Assembly: GCF_003719305.1 (NCBI RefSeq)
Contig: NZ_RARC01000044.1
Location: forward strand, 1 to 41,407
Direction: 5' to 3'
DNA: 41,407 bases
DNA from: Mycolicibacterium stellerae
Lineage (GTDB): Bacteria > Actinomycetota > Actinomycetes > Mycobacteriales > Mycobacteriaceae
Shown: positions 16,247 through 24,607 of the stretch, one piece after another
Numbering within the stretch: the first letter of the stretch is position 1
Layout: every line of letters begins with the position of its first letter
The notes under the pieces: generated by a model
Seen by the model: the letters and a program-made list of their open reading frames with translations, nothing else
Databases searched by the model: none
What the model was told of the DNA's origin: nothing
Made by a program: the position numbers and the translations under genes

Positions 16247-17157
16247 GCACCCAAGGCACGGGCACCCGCCGATATCAGGTGACTCACAGCACGATTTACG
16301 GGTACTCCGACGTCGTGACGAGCTCCTACGGTCGCGGCTTTCTCACGCCGCGCGACACCCCCCGGCAGCGTTGCCTCTCGCACGCGCTGCGCATCGATCC
16401 CGAACCGGCAGACAGTTCCACGAGCAGGGACGCCTACGGAAACATCAGCTCGTATTTCCACGTCAGCGAACGGCATCGCAGGCTGTCGGTGACCAGCGAT
16501 TCGATCGTCGAGGTGGATTCGGCGCCCGCGGAGTTGTACGCCGCCGGATCCGCTGCGGCGCCGTGGGAAATCGCGCGCCCGGTCGGCCTCGACGGCGCGT
16601 TGGCCACAGAATTCACCCTCGACCTTAAGCCACCCGAGATCACCGACGAGGTGCGGGACTACGCCGCGCCCAGCTTTACCGCAGGCAGGCCGCTGATCGA
16701 GGTGTGCAAGGACCTTTCGTCGCGGATCTACCGCGACTTCACCTACCGGTCCGGCTCGACGACGGTCTCCACCGGCGTCAACGACGTGCTGGCAGCGCGG
16801 GAAGGCGTCTGCCAGGACTTCGCCCGGCTGGCTATCGCCTGCCTGCGTGCCAACGGCCTTGCCGCAAGCTATGTTTCCGGCTACCTGGCCACCGATCCGC
16901 CGCCGGGTAAGGAGCGGATGGTCGGTATCGACGCCACCCATGCGTGGGCATCGGTGTGGACGCCGCAGAACCAATGGCTGGGAATGGACCCGACCAACGA
17001 CCAGATGGTGGACGAGCGCTACATCGTGGTGGCCTGGGGTCGTGACTATGCTGATGTGCCGCCGCTGCGCGGCATCATCTACACCGACTCCGAGAAGAGC
17101 GTCATCGACGTGTCGGTCGACGTGGCGCCGTTCGAGGGGGAAGTGCTCAATGCGTGA
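16243..17157 (+). CDS. Transglutaminase-like cysteine peptidase family protein (Rv2569c-like)
   Basis: A 304-residue stand-alone transglutaminase-like protein (COG1305). An N-terminal beta-domain (YQVTHSTIYGYSDVVTSSYG) resembles the bacterial transglutaminase N-terminal domain. The papain-like triad is Cys190 in EGVCQDFARLAIACLR, His233 in DATHAWASVW and Asp249 in GMDPTND. The substrate is likely a peptide or isopeptide bond, but transfer activity is equally possible. It is a distant relative of the N-terminal domain of the 1108-residue protein upstream, so the operon encodes two such catalytic modules. The ATG at 16243 overlaps the previous stop (ATGA), with GGGAG 6 nt ahead. The following metallopeptidase gene starts 8 nt before this one ends. 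Confidence 0.93.
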   Translation: MSTQGTGTRRYQVTHSTIYGYSDVVTSSYGRGFLTPRDTPRQRCLSHALRIDPEPADSSTSRDAYGNISSYFHVSERHRRLSVTSDSIVEVDSAPAELYAAGSAAAPWEIARPVGLDGALATEFTLDLKPPEITDEVRDYAAPSFTAGRPLIEVCKDLSSRIYRDFTYRSGSTTVSTGVNDVLAAREGVCQDFARLAIACLRANGLAASYVSGYLATDPPPGKERMVGIDATHAWASVWTPQNQWLGMDPTNDQMVDERYIVVAWGRDYADVPPLRGIIYTDSEKSVIDVSVDVAPFEGEVLNA

Positions 17158-18205
17158 TTTCATCTGTCCGAAATGTGGTCAGCACCTGGCGTTCGAGAAC
17201 TCGGTGTGCCTGTCGTGTCGCAGCCCGTTGGGTTTCTCGCTGGACGACATGACGCTGTTGGTCATCGCGTCGGGGGAGGAGAGTTCGCAAGCCGGCTTCG
17301 TCGACTCCGACAAGTACGAGCTGTGCGCCAATCTGCATCTCGCCGAATGCAACTGGCTGGTCGAGAAGAACCCCGTCAGAAGGCTCTGCACCTCATGCGT
17401 GCTGACCCGCACCAGACCGAACGACGCCGACACCAAGGCGCTCGTCGCGTTCGCCGAAGCGGAGAAGGCCAAACGCCGGTTGATCGCTGAGCTTTCCGAG
17501 CTCACGCTGCCGATCGTGGGGCGGGACGAGGACCCGGACTTCGGGCTGGCGTTCGACCTGCTCTCCAGCGAGTACGAAAAGGTGTTCACCGGTCATGAGA
17601 ACGGCGTGATCACGTTGGATCTCGCCGAGGGCGACGACGTGCATCGCGAACAACTGCGCATCGCGATGGATGAGCCGTATCGCACACTACTCGGACATTT
17701 CCGTCACGAGATCGGCCACTATTACTACTACCGTCTGGTGAGCACGTCGCAGGACCGTACGGAACGGTTTCGCGAGCTGTACGGAGATGCCGAGGCTGAC
17801 TACCAAGCCGCATTGGATCGGCACTACCAGAACGGTCCACCGGCCGACTGGGAAGAAAACTATGTATCGTCGTATGCCACCATGCATCCGGCCGAAGACT
17901 GGGCGGAGACCTTCGCCCATTATCTGCACATTCGCGACACCCTTGACACCGCAGCGGCCTTCAGCATCGCCCCGGCCGCCGCGACGTTCGAGCGAAAAGT
18001 GCTGGGCCCCAGTGGCTTCGACCAGGTCATCGACATGTGGCTGCCGCTGGCGTGGTCGCTGAACATGATCAACAGGTCGATGGGCAAGCAGGACCTCTAC
18101 CCGTTCGTGCTGCCGGCTGCGGTGCTCGAGAAGATGCGCTTCATCCACAGCATCGTCGAGGGCACAACGCTAACTGGGGACAGCGAGCAGATCCTTGGCG
18201 CGTAG
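17150..18205 (+). CDS. Zinc-ribbon/HEIGH putative metallopeptidase (Rv2568c-like)
   Basis: A 351-residue protein of the putative zinc-binding metallopeptidase family (Peptidase_Mx type). The N-terminus is a zinc ribbon with CPKC (Cys6, Cys9) and CLSC (Cys20, Cys23). The catalytic motif is HEIGH at residues 186-190 in GHFRHEIGHYYYYRLV, with a downstream Glu/Asp-rich helix around HPAEDWAETFAHYLHIRDT that may give the third zinc ligand. It is expected to be a cytosolic peptidase; no signal peptide is seen. The ATG at 17150 overlaps the transglutaminase gene by 8 nt, so it is the fourth coupled member of the cluster. Its 3' end overlaps the convergent PucR gene by 36 nt. Activity and substrate of this family are uncharacterised as far as I know. 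Confidence 0.88.
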   Translation: MRDFICPKCGQHLAFENSVCLSCRSPLGFSLDDMTLLVIASGEESSQAGFVDSDKYELCANLHLAECNWLVEKNPVRRLCTSCVLTRTRPNDADTKALVAFAEAEKAKRRLIAELSELTLPIVGRDEDPDFGLAFDLLSSEYEKVFTGHENGVITLDLAEGDDVHREQLRIAMDEPYRTLLGHFRHEIGHYYYYRLVSTSQDRTERFRELYGDAEADYQAALDRHYQNGPPADWEENYVSSYATMHPAEDWAETFAHYLHIRDTLDTAAAFSIAPAAATFERKVLGPSGFDQVIDMWLPLAWSLNMINRSMGKQDLYPFVLPAAVLEKMRFIHSIVEGTTLTGDSEQILGA

Positions 18206-19663
18206 CGCAAGCCAAAACTCGGCGAGCGTTGCCGTATCGGCGATCCTGCGGCCGGTGATCTCCTCGACGCGCTGTATCCGATAGACCACGGTCTGCCGGT
18301 GTAGGCCAAGTTCCTTCGCCGTCCGAAGCCAGGACCTTTCGCACCGCAGAAACGTATCGAGGGTGGCAACCATATCGCTGGAATGCCGTGCGTCATAGGC
18401 GATGAGCGGGCCCAGCGTCCGATCGACCACGACGCGCGCCTCCTCTGGGTCGCGCAGCACCGAGAACATCGTGGCGTCCGCGAACCGGGCACTCCGGCTG
18501 GATGTGGTGACGGCGGCGCGCACCGCCCACGTCGCCTCGCGCACGGCGGTCGGAGCGCGCGAGGATCGCGACAACGGCTCACTGATTCCCAGGGTGGCCT
18601 GGCCGCCGAGCCGCTGACCCAGCACGTCGAGCGCCCATTCCGTGACAGGCATCAGCGCATACAACAGCGTCGCGCGGCGCAGCAGCAGGTGTGGCACCGA
18701 ACGCCTGCCGAGACCAAGGTGGAGTTGGCGTTCGCTCGTCGCCGATACGCCGTCGGCCGCTACGACGCAGCACGTCGCCGGATCCAGTCCGCGTTCGCCG
18801 AGCTCCCTTTCGCCATCGAGGTCGCTCATTCTGCCGTCGCACAACTGGCCCATCACTTCGGCCCCGATGCGCCGCTCGTGTTCGCGGCGCGCATTCTGCT
18901 GCGCCAGCAACACAGCGACCGCGGACGCAAGGTGCTGCAGGTGAACCAGATCGGTGGTCGGTCCACGGAACGCATACGTCGCCAGCACCGTCGGCTCCTC
19001 GTCGGGAACCTCGACGACCAGCGCTCGTTCGGTGCCCGCGCTCACGTGCAGCACGCCGGGAATCGCACCTCGCCTTTCGGAGATTTCGGTGGTGATGACT
19101 TGGCGCAGATCTTCCGGCGGCGGTTGGGACGCCTCGAGCGCCACGGTGCCGGTGAACGCATCGAGCACCGCGATGCGACACGACAGGTCGCGTTCCAGTT
19201 GGGCCAGCACGTTGGCGGGCCCGGGATTGGTCACCGACTGCCGGATCACGTTGTAGACCCGTTCGGTCACCGCGATGCGGCCGCTGCCCGCGGCATCGGC
19301 GACCGCGCGTCCGATCGAGGCGAATCCCACCGAGTACGGCACGACCATGATCGGGAAGCCCAAGGAGTCGGCCAGGTCCAACGCGGCCGGGGTGAGCGCG
19401 GGCGTGGCCGCGTCCAACCCGATCACCATGCCGCACATGCCGTTGCCGGCCACGCCACGGATGAGCGCGGTCTGACCGCGGGCGGACTCCGGCAGTGTTT
19501 GCCCGTTCTTCATCAGCAACTCGCCGCCGGCCAGGTACGACCAGGGCTCGTCGAGGTCCGAGGTCTGCGCCCAGGTCACCGGCGTGTCCAGGCCCTCGCC
19601 ACCACCCTTGAGCGTGAGCCGAAGGTGTGGTGTTTCCAGGAGGTCGCGAACCCGATACGCCAT
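18170..19663 (-). CDS. PucR-family transcriptional regulator
   Basis: A 497-residue regulator of the PucR type. The N-terminal purine-catabolism domain (about 1-125) starts with YRVRDLLETPHLRLTL and contains WAQTSDLDEPWSYLAGGELLM. A central GGDEF-like or linker region follows, and the C-terminal helix-turn-helix is in SWLRTAKELGLHRQTVVYRIQRVEEITGRRI (about 440-475). PucR proteins usually activate genes for use of purines, allantoin, amino acids or related nitrogen sources, often the divergent operon. Here that operon is permease-SDR-SDR-ureohydrolase-NodB hydrolase, which fits. The ATG at 19663 has AGGTGA 5 nt ahead. The gene ends 36 nt inside the 3' end of the convergent metallopeptidase gene. 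Confidence 0.92.
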   Translation of the reverse strand: MAYRVRDLLETPHLRLTLKGGGEGLDTPVTWAQTSDLDEPWSYLAGGELLMKNGQTLPESARGQTALIRGVAGNGMCGMVIGLDAATPALTPAALDLADSLGFPIMVVPYSVGFASIGRAVADAAGSGRIAVTERVYNVIRQSVTNPGPANVLAQLERDLSCRIAVLDAFTGTVALEASQPPPEDLRQVITTEISERRGAIPGVLHVSAGTERALVVEVPDEEPTVLATYAFRGPTTDLVHLQHLASAVAVLLAQQNARREHERRIGAEVMGQLCDGRMSDLDGERELGERGLDPATCCVVAADGVSATSERQLHLGLGRRSVPHLLLRRATLLYALMPVTEWALDVLGQRLGGQATLGISEPLSRSSRAPTAVREATWAVRAAVTTSSRSARFADATMFSVLRDPEEARVVVDRTLGPLIAYDARHSSDMVATLDTFLRCERSWLRTAKELGLHRQTVVYRIQRVEEITGRRIADTATLAEFWLALRAKDLLAVPS

Positions 19664-19899
19664 CAGTCACCTGTTCGAAACACGTGGTTACCTCGTTGCC
19701 TCGTTGAACCTGCCGGGCCCAAAGCGCCAGGTCCCGGGTATCCCGGCTGGCAGTTCAATGTGCGCAGCGATCGGAATCCAGCTCGACTCTAGATGAACAT
19801 ATAAAGGATTGCACCAAGTTCAGACGGTAGGAGTATTCCGTTTCCCGGCCGGGCGGCCCACAGTTGCGGCTGGTGAGACCTCCAGCGACGGGAGCCGAG
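19664..19899. promoter_or_regulatory. PucR/permease divergent intergenic region
   Basis: This 236-nt spacer separates the regulator from the catabolic operon. It contains a perfect 8-bp tandem repeat CCTCGTTG (19691-19698 and 19699-19706), a CACGTG palindrome (19681-19686) and CCGGG-TAT-CCCGG (19734-19746). An imperfect plus-strand -10-like TATAAA at 19800-19805 has no recognisable -35, as expected for an activator-dependent promoter. The tandem repeat is a reasonable candidate PucR site, but that is inference. Confidence 0.4.
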
Positions 19900-21360
19900 A
19901 TGGCCGAATCGACCGACACCACCACCATTGGCGAGCCGGCCCCCGAGCGGCTGCAGCGTGGGTTCAGTTTCCGCTCGGCGCTGTCACTGGCCTTCGCCGA
20001 TGTGTCGCCGATCGCCGCGGTGTACGCGATCTTCACGCTCGGCCTGTTCGCCGCGGGACCGAAGTTCTTCTGGGCGTTCCCGATCGTGCTCATCGGTCAG
20101 TTGATGGTCGCGGCCGTATTCGGCGAACTGGCATCCCGCTGGCCCTATGCGGGAAGCGTCTACCAGTGGTCGCGGCATGTGCAGGGCACCACGTGGGGAT
20201 GGGTCGCCGCCTGGGCGTACATGTGGGGCCTGACGCTCGCACTCGGCACCTTGTCGTACGCGGCGGGGGGCTTCCTGCTCAACATCTTCGGTGTCGCCGA
20301 GCCCAACCGCTGGCAGATCGCATCCGTCGCGATCGCGATCGTTCTGGCCGGAACCATCGTCAATATGGTGGGCCGAAAAGTATTGAAGATCATGGTCGCC
20401 ATCAGCATCACGTGCGAGGTCGTCGGCTCGCTCGGCCTGGGTCTGGTGCTGTTGCTGTTCTATCGCGAGAACCCGTTCTCGGTGTTGTTCTCGAGCGCAG
20501 GCATCCCTGATGCCGCATCGTGGACGTCAGGTCCGATGCTGCTGGCCATCGCCTACGTGGGCTGGTCGTTCCTCGGGTTCGAGGCTGCCGGGTCGGTGGC
20601 CGAGGAGGTGGACGAACCCGAACGCAATGTGCCCAAGGCGATCATCCTTGCGCTGTTGCTCGTCGGCTTGGTGGTGATGTTCTCCGCTGCGGCACTTATC
20701 CTTTCGATTCCCGACTTACCCGGCGTGGTCGCCTCGCAGTCCGGCGACGTGGTCGCCGACACCCTCACAACGCATCTAGGCGTCGGCGTGACCAAGCCGC
20801 TGCTCGCGATGTTCGTGATCGGCTTCGTGTCGAGTTTTCTCGCCGTGCAGGCGGCGGTGTCGCGGTGCATCTGGGGGGCAGCGCGCGACCGCAGCCTACC
20901 CGGCTCGAAGGTACTCGGCGGACTCGCGGGATCCGAACGGCTGCCGGTGAACGCCATCGCGTTGACGGCGGTCGTCGCGATCGTGTTCATTTTGCTTGCA
21001 GGCACGCAGTTCTACAGCGTCCTGGTGAACTTCAACATCATCGGCTTCTACATCGCGTTCGGTGTGCCCGTGATCGGCGCCGCCCTTGCCCGGCTGACGG
21101 GCAAATGGAAACCGGGTCCGTTCAACCTCGGCCGGTGGGGCGCCCCGATCACCTACATCGCATCGTTGTGGATCATCTTCGAGACCGTCAACGTCGCGTG
21201 GCCCCGCACCCAGCCCGACCAGCCCTGGTTCATCAACTGGGCAAGCGTGCTGACGACCGCGGCGCTTGCGGTGGTCGGCGGGCTGATCTACCTGTCCGTG
21301 CGCCGTGGCATCCAGGCGCCGATCGCTGAACGTTTCGCCGACACGCCGCCCGCACAGTGA
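19900..21360 (+). CDS. APC-family amino acid/amine permease
   Basis: A 486-residue transporter of the amino acid-polyamine-organocation superfamily with about 12 membrane spans. The first span region FRSALSLAFADVSPIAAVYAIF holds the unwound helix-1 substrate site. GELASRWPYAGSVYQWS is the family signature, and the middle of the protein has WSFLGFEAAGSVAEEVDEPERNVPKAI as in amino acid/amine permeases. It most likely imports the nitrogen compound degraded by the downstream enzymes. The ATG at 19900 (MAESTDT...) is chosen, with GGGAG upstream; an in-frame start 36 nt earlier is possible. The next gene begins with a GTG overlapping this stop (GTGA). Confidence 0.92.
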   Translation: MAESTDTTTIGEPAPERLQRGFSFRSALSLAFADVSPIAAVYAIFTLGLFAAGPKFFWAFPIVLIGQLMVAAVFGELASRWPYAGSVYQWSRHVQGTTWGWVAAWAYMWGLTLALGTLSYAAGGFLLNIFGVAEPNRWQIASVAIAIVLAGTIVNMVGRKVLKIMVAISITCEVVGSLGLGLVLLLFYRENPFSVLFSSAGIPDAASWTSGPMLLAIAYVGWSFLGFEAAGSVAEEVDEPERNVPKAIILALLLVGLVVMFSAAALILSIPDLPGVVASQSGDVVADTLTTHLGVGVTKPLLAMFVIGFVSSFLAVQAAVSRCIWGAARDRSLPGSKVLGGLAGSERLPVNAIALTAVVAIVFILLAGTQFYSVLVNFNIIGFYIAFGVPVIGAALARLTGKWKPGPFNLGRWGAPITYIASLWIIFETVNVAWPRTQPDQPWFINWASVLTTAALAVVGGLIYLSVRRGIQAPIAERFADTPPAQ

Positions 21361-22040
21361 CGCGCGTCGCCGTCGTCAGCGGATCGTCCTCCGGCATCGG
21401 CGCGGCAATCGCCGCGGCGCTCGAGCGCGACGGCTATCGCGTTGCGGGACTTGACCTCAACGACACCGCACCGTACACCGTCGATGTCGCCGATCCGACC
21501 GACGTCGCAACGACGATGCGCAGGGTAGCCACCGATCTCGGTCCTGTCGACGCCGTGGTCAGTGCGGCGGGACACTACGAGACGGTGCCGATCGCCGACA
21601 TCACGCACGGCCAACTCCACCGCATGCTGCGGGTGCACCTCGGCGGCCTCCGCAACATCACTCGCGCCGCACTGCCGTCGATGACCGAGCGCGGCAGTGG
21701 ATCCATCGTCGCCATCACCTCCGAACTCGCCGTGGGTGGCGGCGACGGGGAGGCGCACTATGCGGCGGCGAAGGGCGCCATCATCGGGCTGGTGCGCTCA
21801 CTTGCCGCCGAGTTCGCCGCGCACGGCGTCAGGGTGAACGCCGTCGCCCCCGGCCCGACCGACACGCCGTTACTGGCCCCCGATTCACCCTGGCGCGCAC
21901 CGGAATACCTGGCGACGCTGCCCGCTCGCAGGCTGGCCCGCCCCGGGGAGGTCGCCGAAGTGGTGCGCTATCTCGTCGGCGACGATGCCGGATTCTGCAC
22001 CGGTGAGGTGCTGTCGCCGAACAGTGGCGCGGTGATCTGA
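21357..22040 (+). CDS. Short-chain dehydrogenase/reductase, operon copy 1
   Basis: A 227-residue classical SDR that oxidises or reduces an alcohol/ketone with NAD(P). The cofactor motif is SGSSSGIGAAI near the N-terminus; the catalytic Ser is in AITSELAVGG and the YxxxK pair is in HYAAAKGAIIGL. The C-terminal PGPTDTPLL and GEVLSPNSGAVI match family ends. An acidic residue after beta-2 (GLDLND) suggests NAD preference. It starts with a GTG overlapping the permease stop and has no SD of its own, so it depends on coupling. It lies 1 nt upstream of a second SDR of only modest similarity; the two probably act on successive or alternative intermediates. Confidence 0.92.
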   Translation: MTRVAVVSGSSSGIGAAIAAALERDGYRVAGLDLNDTAPYTVDVADPTDVATTMRRVATDLGPVDAVVSAAGHYETVPIADITHGQLHRMLRVHLGGLRNITRAALPSMTERGSGSIVAITSELAVGGGDGEAHYAAAKGAIIGLVRSLAAEFAAHGVRVNAVAPGPTDTPLLAPDSPWRAPEYLATLPARRLARPGEVAEVVRYLVGDDAGFCTGEVLSPNSGAVI

Positions 22041-22041
22041 G

Positions 22042-22788
22042 ATGCGAATCGCCTTGGTCACCGGCGCGACGCAGGGAATCGGCGCGGCCATCGCCTACCG
22101 GCTGGCCGCGGAGGGGGTGAACGTCGGCGTCAACGGACGCGTGCGCGACGACCGGATGGACACGATCGTCGCTGAAACTGGCGGATTCCCTGCGGCAGGG
22201 GATGTTTCAGATCCCTCGGCCGTCGTGGCCATGGTCAGCGAGATCGAACGTGCCCGCGGGCCGGTGGACATCCTGGTGTGCAACGCGGCATACATGACGA
22301 TGGGGTCGTTTTGTGACCACCCCGACGACGACTGGTGGAAAGTCGTCGACACCAACTTATCGGGCACCGTCTACCTGGTTCAGGCCGTCCTACCTGGCAT
22401 GCGGCGGCGAGGCGGTGGCAACATCGTCATCATCGCGTCCGAGTGGGGCGTGATCGGCTGGCCCAATGCGGGCGCCTATGCGGCGTCCAAGGCCGGCCTG
22501 ATCGCGCTGACGAAGTCGCTCGGTCGCGAACTTGCGCCGGAGAACATCACCGTCAACGCCATCGCGCCGGGAATCATCGACACGCCACAGCTCGAGGTCG
22601 ACGCCGACGACGCAGGAATCACGCTCGCCGAGATGCACGGCAAGTACGCGCGCGCGATACCGGTCGGCCACATCGGAAAGCCGGACGATATCGCCGCCGC
22701 CGTCTCGCTATTGGCCCGCGACGACATGGGTGCATTCGTCGGCCAAACCATCCAGATCAACGGAGGAACGACGCGGTGCCGGACATGA
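22042..22788 (+). CDS. Short-chain dehydrogenase/reductase, operon copy 2
   Basis: A 248-residue classical SDR (FabG-like) with the cofactor loop TGATQGIGAAI, the NAAYM segment in place of NNAG, catalytic Ser in IIASEWGVIGW and YAASK in GAYAASKAGLIAL. The C-terminus FVGQTIQINGGT is typical. The N-terminal VNGRVRDDR after beta-2 has basic residues, pointing to NADPH rather than NAD, unlike its upstream neighbour. It begins 1 nt after the first SDR stop. Its stop overlaps the in-frame ATG of the ureohydrolase gene, and the SD for that gene (GGAGGA) lies inside its last codons. The actual substrate is unknown. Confidence 0.92.
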   Translation: MRIALVTGATQGIGAAIAYRLAAEGVNVGVNGRVRDDRMDTIVAETGGFPAAGDVSDPSAVVAMVSEIERARGPVDILVCNAAYMTMGSFCDHPDDDWWKVVDTNLSGTVYLVQAVLPGMRRRGGGNIVIIASEWGVIGWPNAGAYAASKAGLIALTKSLGRELAPENITVNAIAPGIIDTPQLEVDADDAGITLAEMHGKYARAIPVGHIGKPDDIAAAVSLLARDDMGAFVGQTIQINGGTTRCRT

Positions 22789-23744
22789 ATGAGCGAAACC
22801 AACCGGTCCAGCCGGTGGACGGGACCGTCGTGCCGCGATACGCGGGTTTCTCCACGTTCGCGCGGCTGCCCCGCATCACCGACGTCGCGACATATGACGT
22901 CGCCGTCGTCGGGATTCCGTTCGACACCGGTGTCAGCTACCGACCGGGTGCGCGGTTCGGGCCCGCCCATGTTCGGCAATGCTCACGGGTGCTGCGGCCG
23001 TACCATCCTCAGATGCAGGTCTCGCCGTTCGCCACCCAACAGGTGGTCGATGCGGGCGACATCGCGTGCACGCCATACGACATCGCCAAGGCGTGCGATC
23101 AGATCGAGGAGCAGGCAGCCGCACTGATCGCCGACGGTGCACGCCTCATCACGATCGGCGGCGACCACACCATCGCCTACCCGCTGCTGCGGGCACACAA
23201 TCGCCGCTACGGACCGGTGGCTCTGGTGCACTTCGATGCGCACCTGGACACCTGGGACACCTACTTCGACGCGCCGCTGACCCACGGCACACCGTTCCGA
23301 AGGGCCGCCGAAGAGGGCCTCTTCGTATCGGGACACAGCGCGCACGTCGGCATCCGTGGGTCGCTCTACTCACCCGACGACCTCTCGTCGGATGCGGAAC
23401 TCGGGTTCACCATCGTTTCTTGCCGTGAATTCCAAACCCGTACCGTCGCAGATGTGGTCGCGCAGCTGCGGGAGGCCATCGGCGATCATCCGCTCTACGT
23501 TTCGATCGACATCGACGTGCTCGATCCGGCGCATGCCCCCGGTACGGGAACACCCGAGATCGGCGGCCTCACCAGCCGAGAACTCCTCGAGATAGTCCGC
23601 GGATTCGAAGGGCTCAACCTTGTCGGGGCCGACATCGTCGAGGTGGCGCCCGCCTATGACCACGCGGAGTTGACCGGCATCGCCGCGGCCTATCTCGCAT
23701 ACGAATTCCTCGCGCTGCTGGCCAAGGCCGGGTGCCGCCAGTGA
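22776..23744 (+). CDS. Ureohydrolase (agmatinase/guanidinobutyrase family)
   Basis: A 322-residue arginase-superfamily enzyme that removes urea from a guanidino compound using a dinuclear metal site. All metal ligands are present: His131 (GGDHT), Asp154, His156 and Asp158 (FDAHLDTWD), and Asp245 and Asp247 (SIDIDVLDPAHAPG). The N-terminal extension with PRYAGFSTFARLP and SYRPGARFGPAHVR resembles guanidinobutyrase-type members more than arginases, so the substrate could be agmatine, guanidinobutyrate, guanidinopropionate or a novel compound. The GTG at 22776 is chosen because GGAGGA lies 8 nt upstream; the ATG at 22785 overlapping the previous stop has poorer spacing (17 nt). The next gene overlaps by 4 nt (GTGA). 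Confidence 0.92.
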   Translation: MPDMNERNQPVQPVDGTVVPRYAGFSTFARLPRITDVATYDVAVVGIPFDTGVSYRPGARFGPAHVRQCSRVLRPYHPQMQVSPFATQQVVDAGDIACTPYDIAKACDQIEEQAAALIADGARLITIGGDHTIAYPLLRAHNRRYGPVALVHFDAHLDTWDTYFDAPLTHGTPFRRAAEEGLFVSGHSAHVGIRGSLYSPDDLSSDAELGFTIVSCREFQTRTVADVVAQLREAIGDHPLYVSIDIDVLDPAHAPGTGTPEIGGLTSRELLEIVRGFEGLNLVGADIVEVAPAYDHAELTGIAAAYLAYEFLALLAKAGCRQ

Positions 23745-24607
23745 CCGTCGCACCTATCGCGTGGCCGGGCGGTGCCAGGTGCGCGGCGTCCTTCTCGTTC
23801 GACGTGGATGCGGAGTCGGCGATGCTTGGTGTGGACCCGTCACACGCCGACCGGATGTCGGCGATCAGCCATCAGGCTTACGGCCCGCTCACCGGGGTGC
23901 CCCGGCTGCTGAAAATCCTTGCCAGGCATGACATCACGTCCACATTCTTCGTTCCCGGTTATACCGCGGTGCGCTACCCGGACGTCGTTCGCTCGATCGC
24001 CGAGCACGGCCACGAGATCGCCCACCACGGCTACTTGCACGAACCGATGCGCGGCAAGACCGAACAGCAGGAAGCCGACATCCTCGACCGTGGGCTGGAC
24101 GCGCTCGAGTCGGTGACCGGCACACGTCCGATCGGGTATCGCGCGCCGATGTGGGAGCTCAATTGGCATTCCCCGAAGCTGCTGCGCGCCAGGGGATTCC
24201 TCTACGACAGCAGCCTGATGGACACCGACCACCCGTACGAGCTGGCGGTTGCCGATGGCGGACCGTTGGTTGAAATCCCGATCCAATGGGCGCTCGACGA
24301 CTGGGAGCAGTACTGCTATCTGCCGGAGTTCAGCGGCTCAGGCCTGATCGAAAGCCCTGTCAAGGCAATCGAGATGTGGCGACTGGAGTTCGACGCGATG
24401 CGCGCCGAGGGTGCGGCCTACGTGCTGACCAACCATCCCTTCCTGTCCGGGCGGCCGTCGAGGGCGCAGGCGCTGGACTCGCTCATCGAGTACGTGCGCT
24501 CCCACGACGATGTATGGGTCACCAGCCTGGCGGCCATCGCGAAGCACGTACGCAGTCTTGGGTTGACCCCACGCTCCGTTGAGCGGCCCAACCCCGCAGA
24601 CTTCTAG
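23741..24607 (+). CDS. NodB-fold (polysaccharide deacetylase-like) hydrolase
   Basis: A 288-residue protein with the NodB homology domain. Asp21 and Asp23 in FSFDVDAES, His91 and His95 in GHEIAHHGYLHE and RAPMWE give the metal-binding site. There is no signal peptide, so cell-wall sugar deacetylation is unlikely. Cytosolic NodB-fold enzymes such as PuuE-type allantoinase and cyclic imide hydrolase open cyclic amides instead. Being last in an operon with a permease, two SDRs and a ureohydrolase supports a catabolic ring-opening role. It starts with a GTG overlapping the ureohydrolase stop; another in-frame GTG at 23732 is possible. It is convergent with the minus-strand SDR, their stops overlapping by 4 nt. 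Confidence 0.87.
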   Translation: MTVAPIAWPGGARCAASFSFDVDAESAMLGVDPSHADRMSAISHQAYGPLTGVPRLLKILARHDITSTFFVPGYTAVRYPDVVRSIAEHGHEIAHHGYLHEPMRGKTEQQEADILDRGLDALESVTGTRPIGYRAPMWELNWHSPKLLRARGFLYDSSLMDTDHPYELAVADGGPLVEIPIQWALDDWEQYCYLPEFSGSGLIESPVKAIEMWRLEFDAMRAEGAAYVLTNHPFLSGRPSRAQALDSLIEYVRSHDDVWVTSLAAIAKHVRSLGLTPRSVERPNPADF

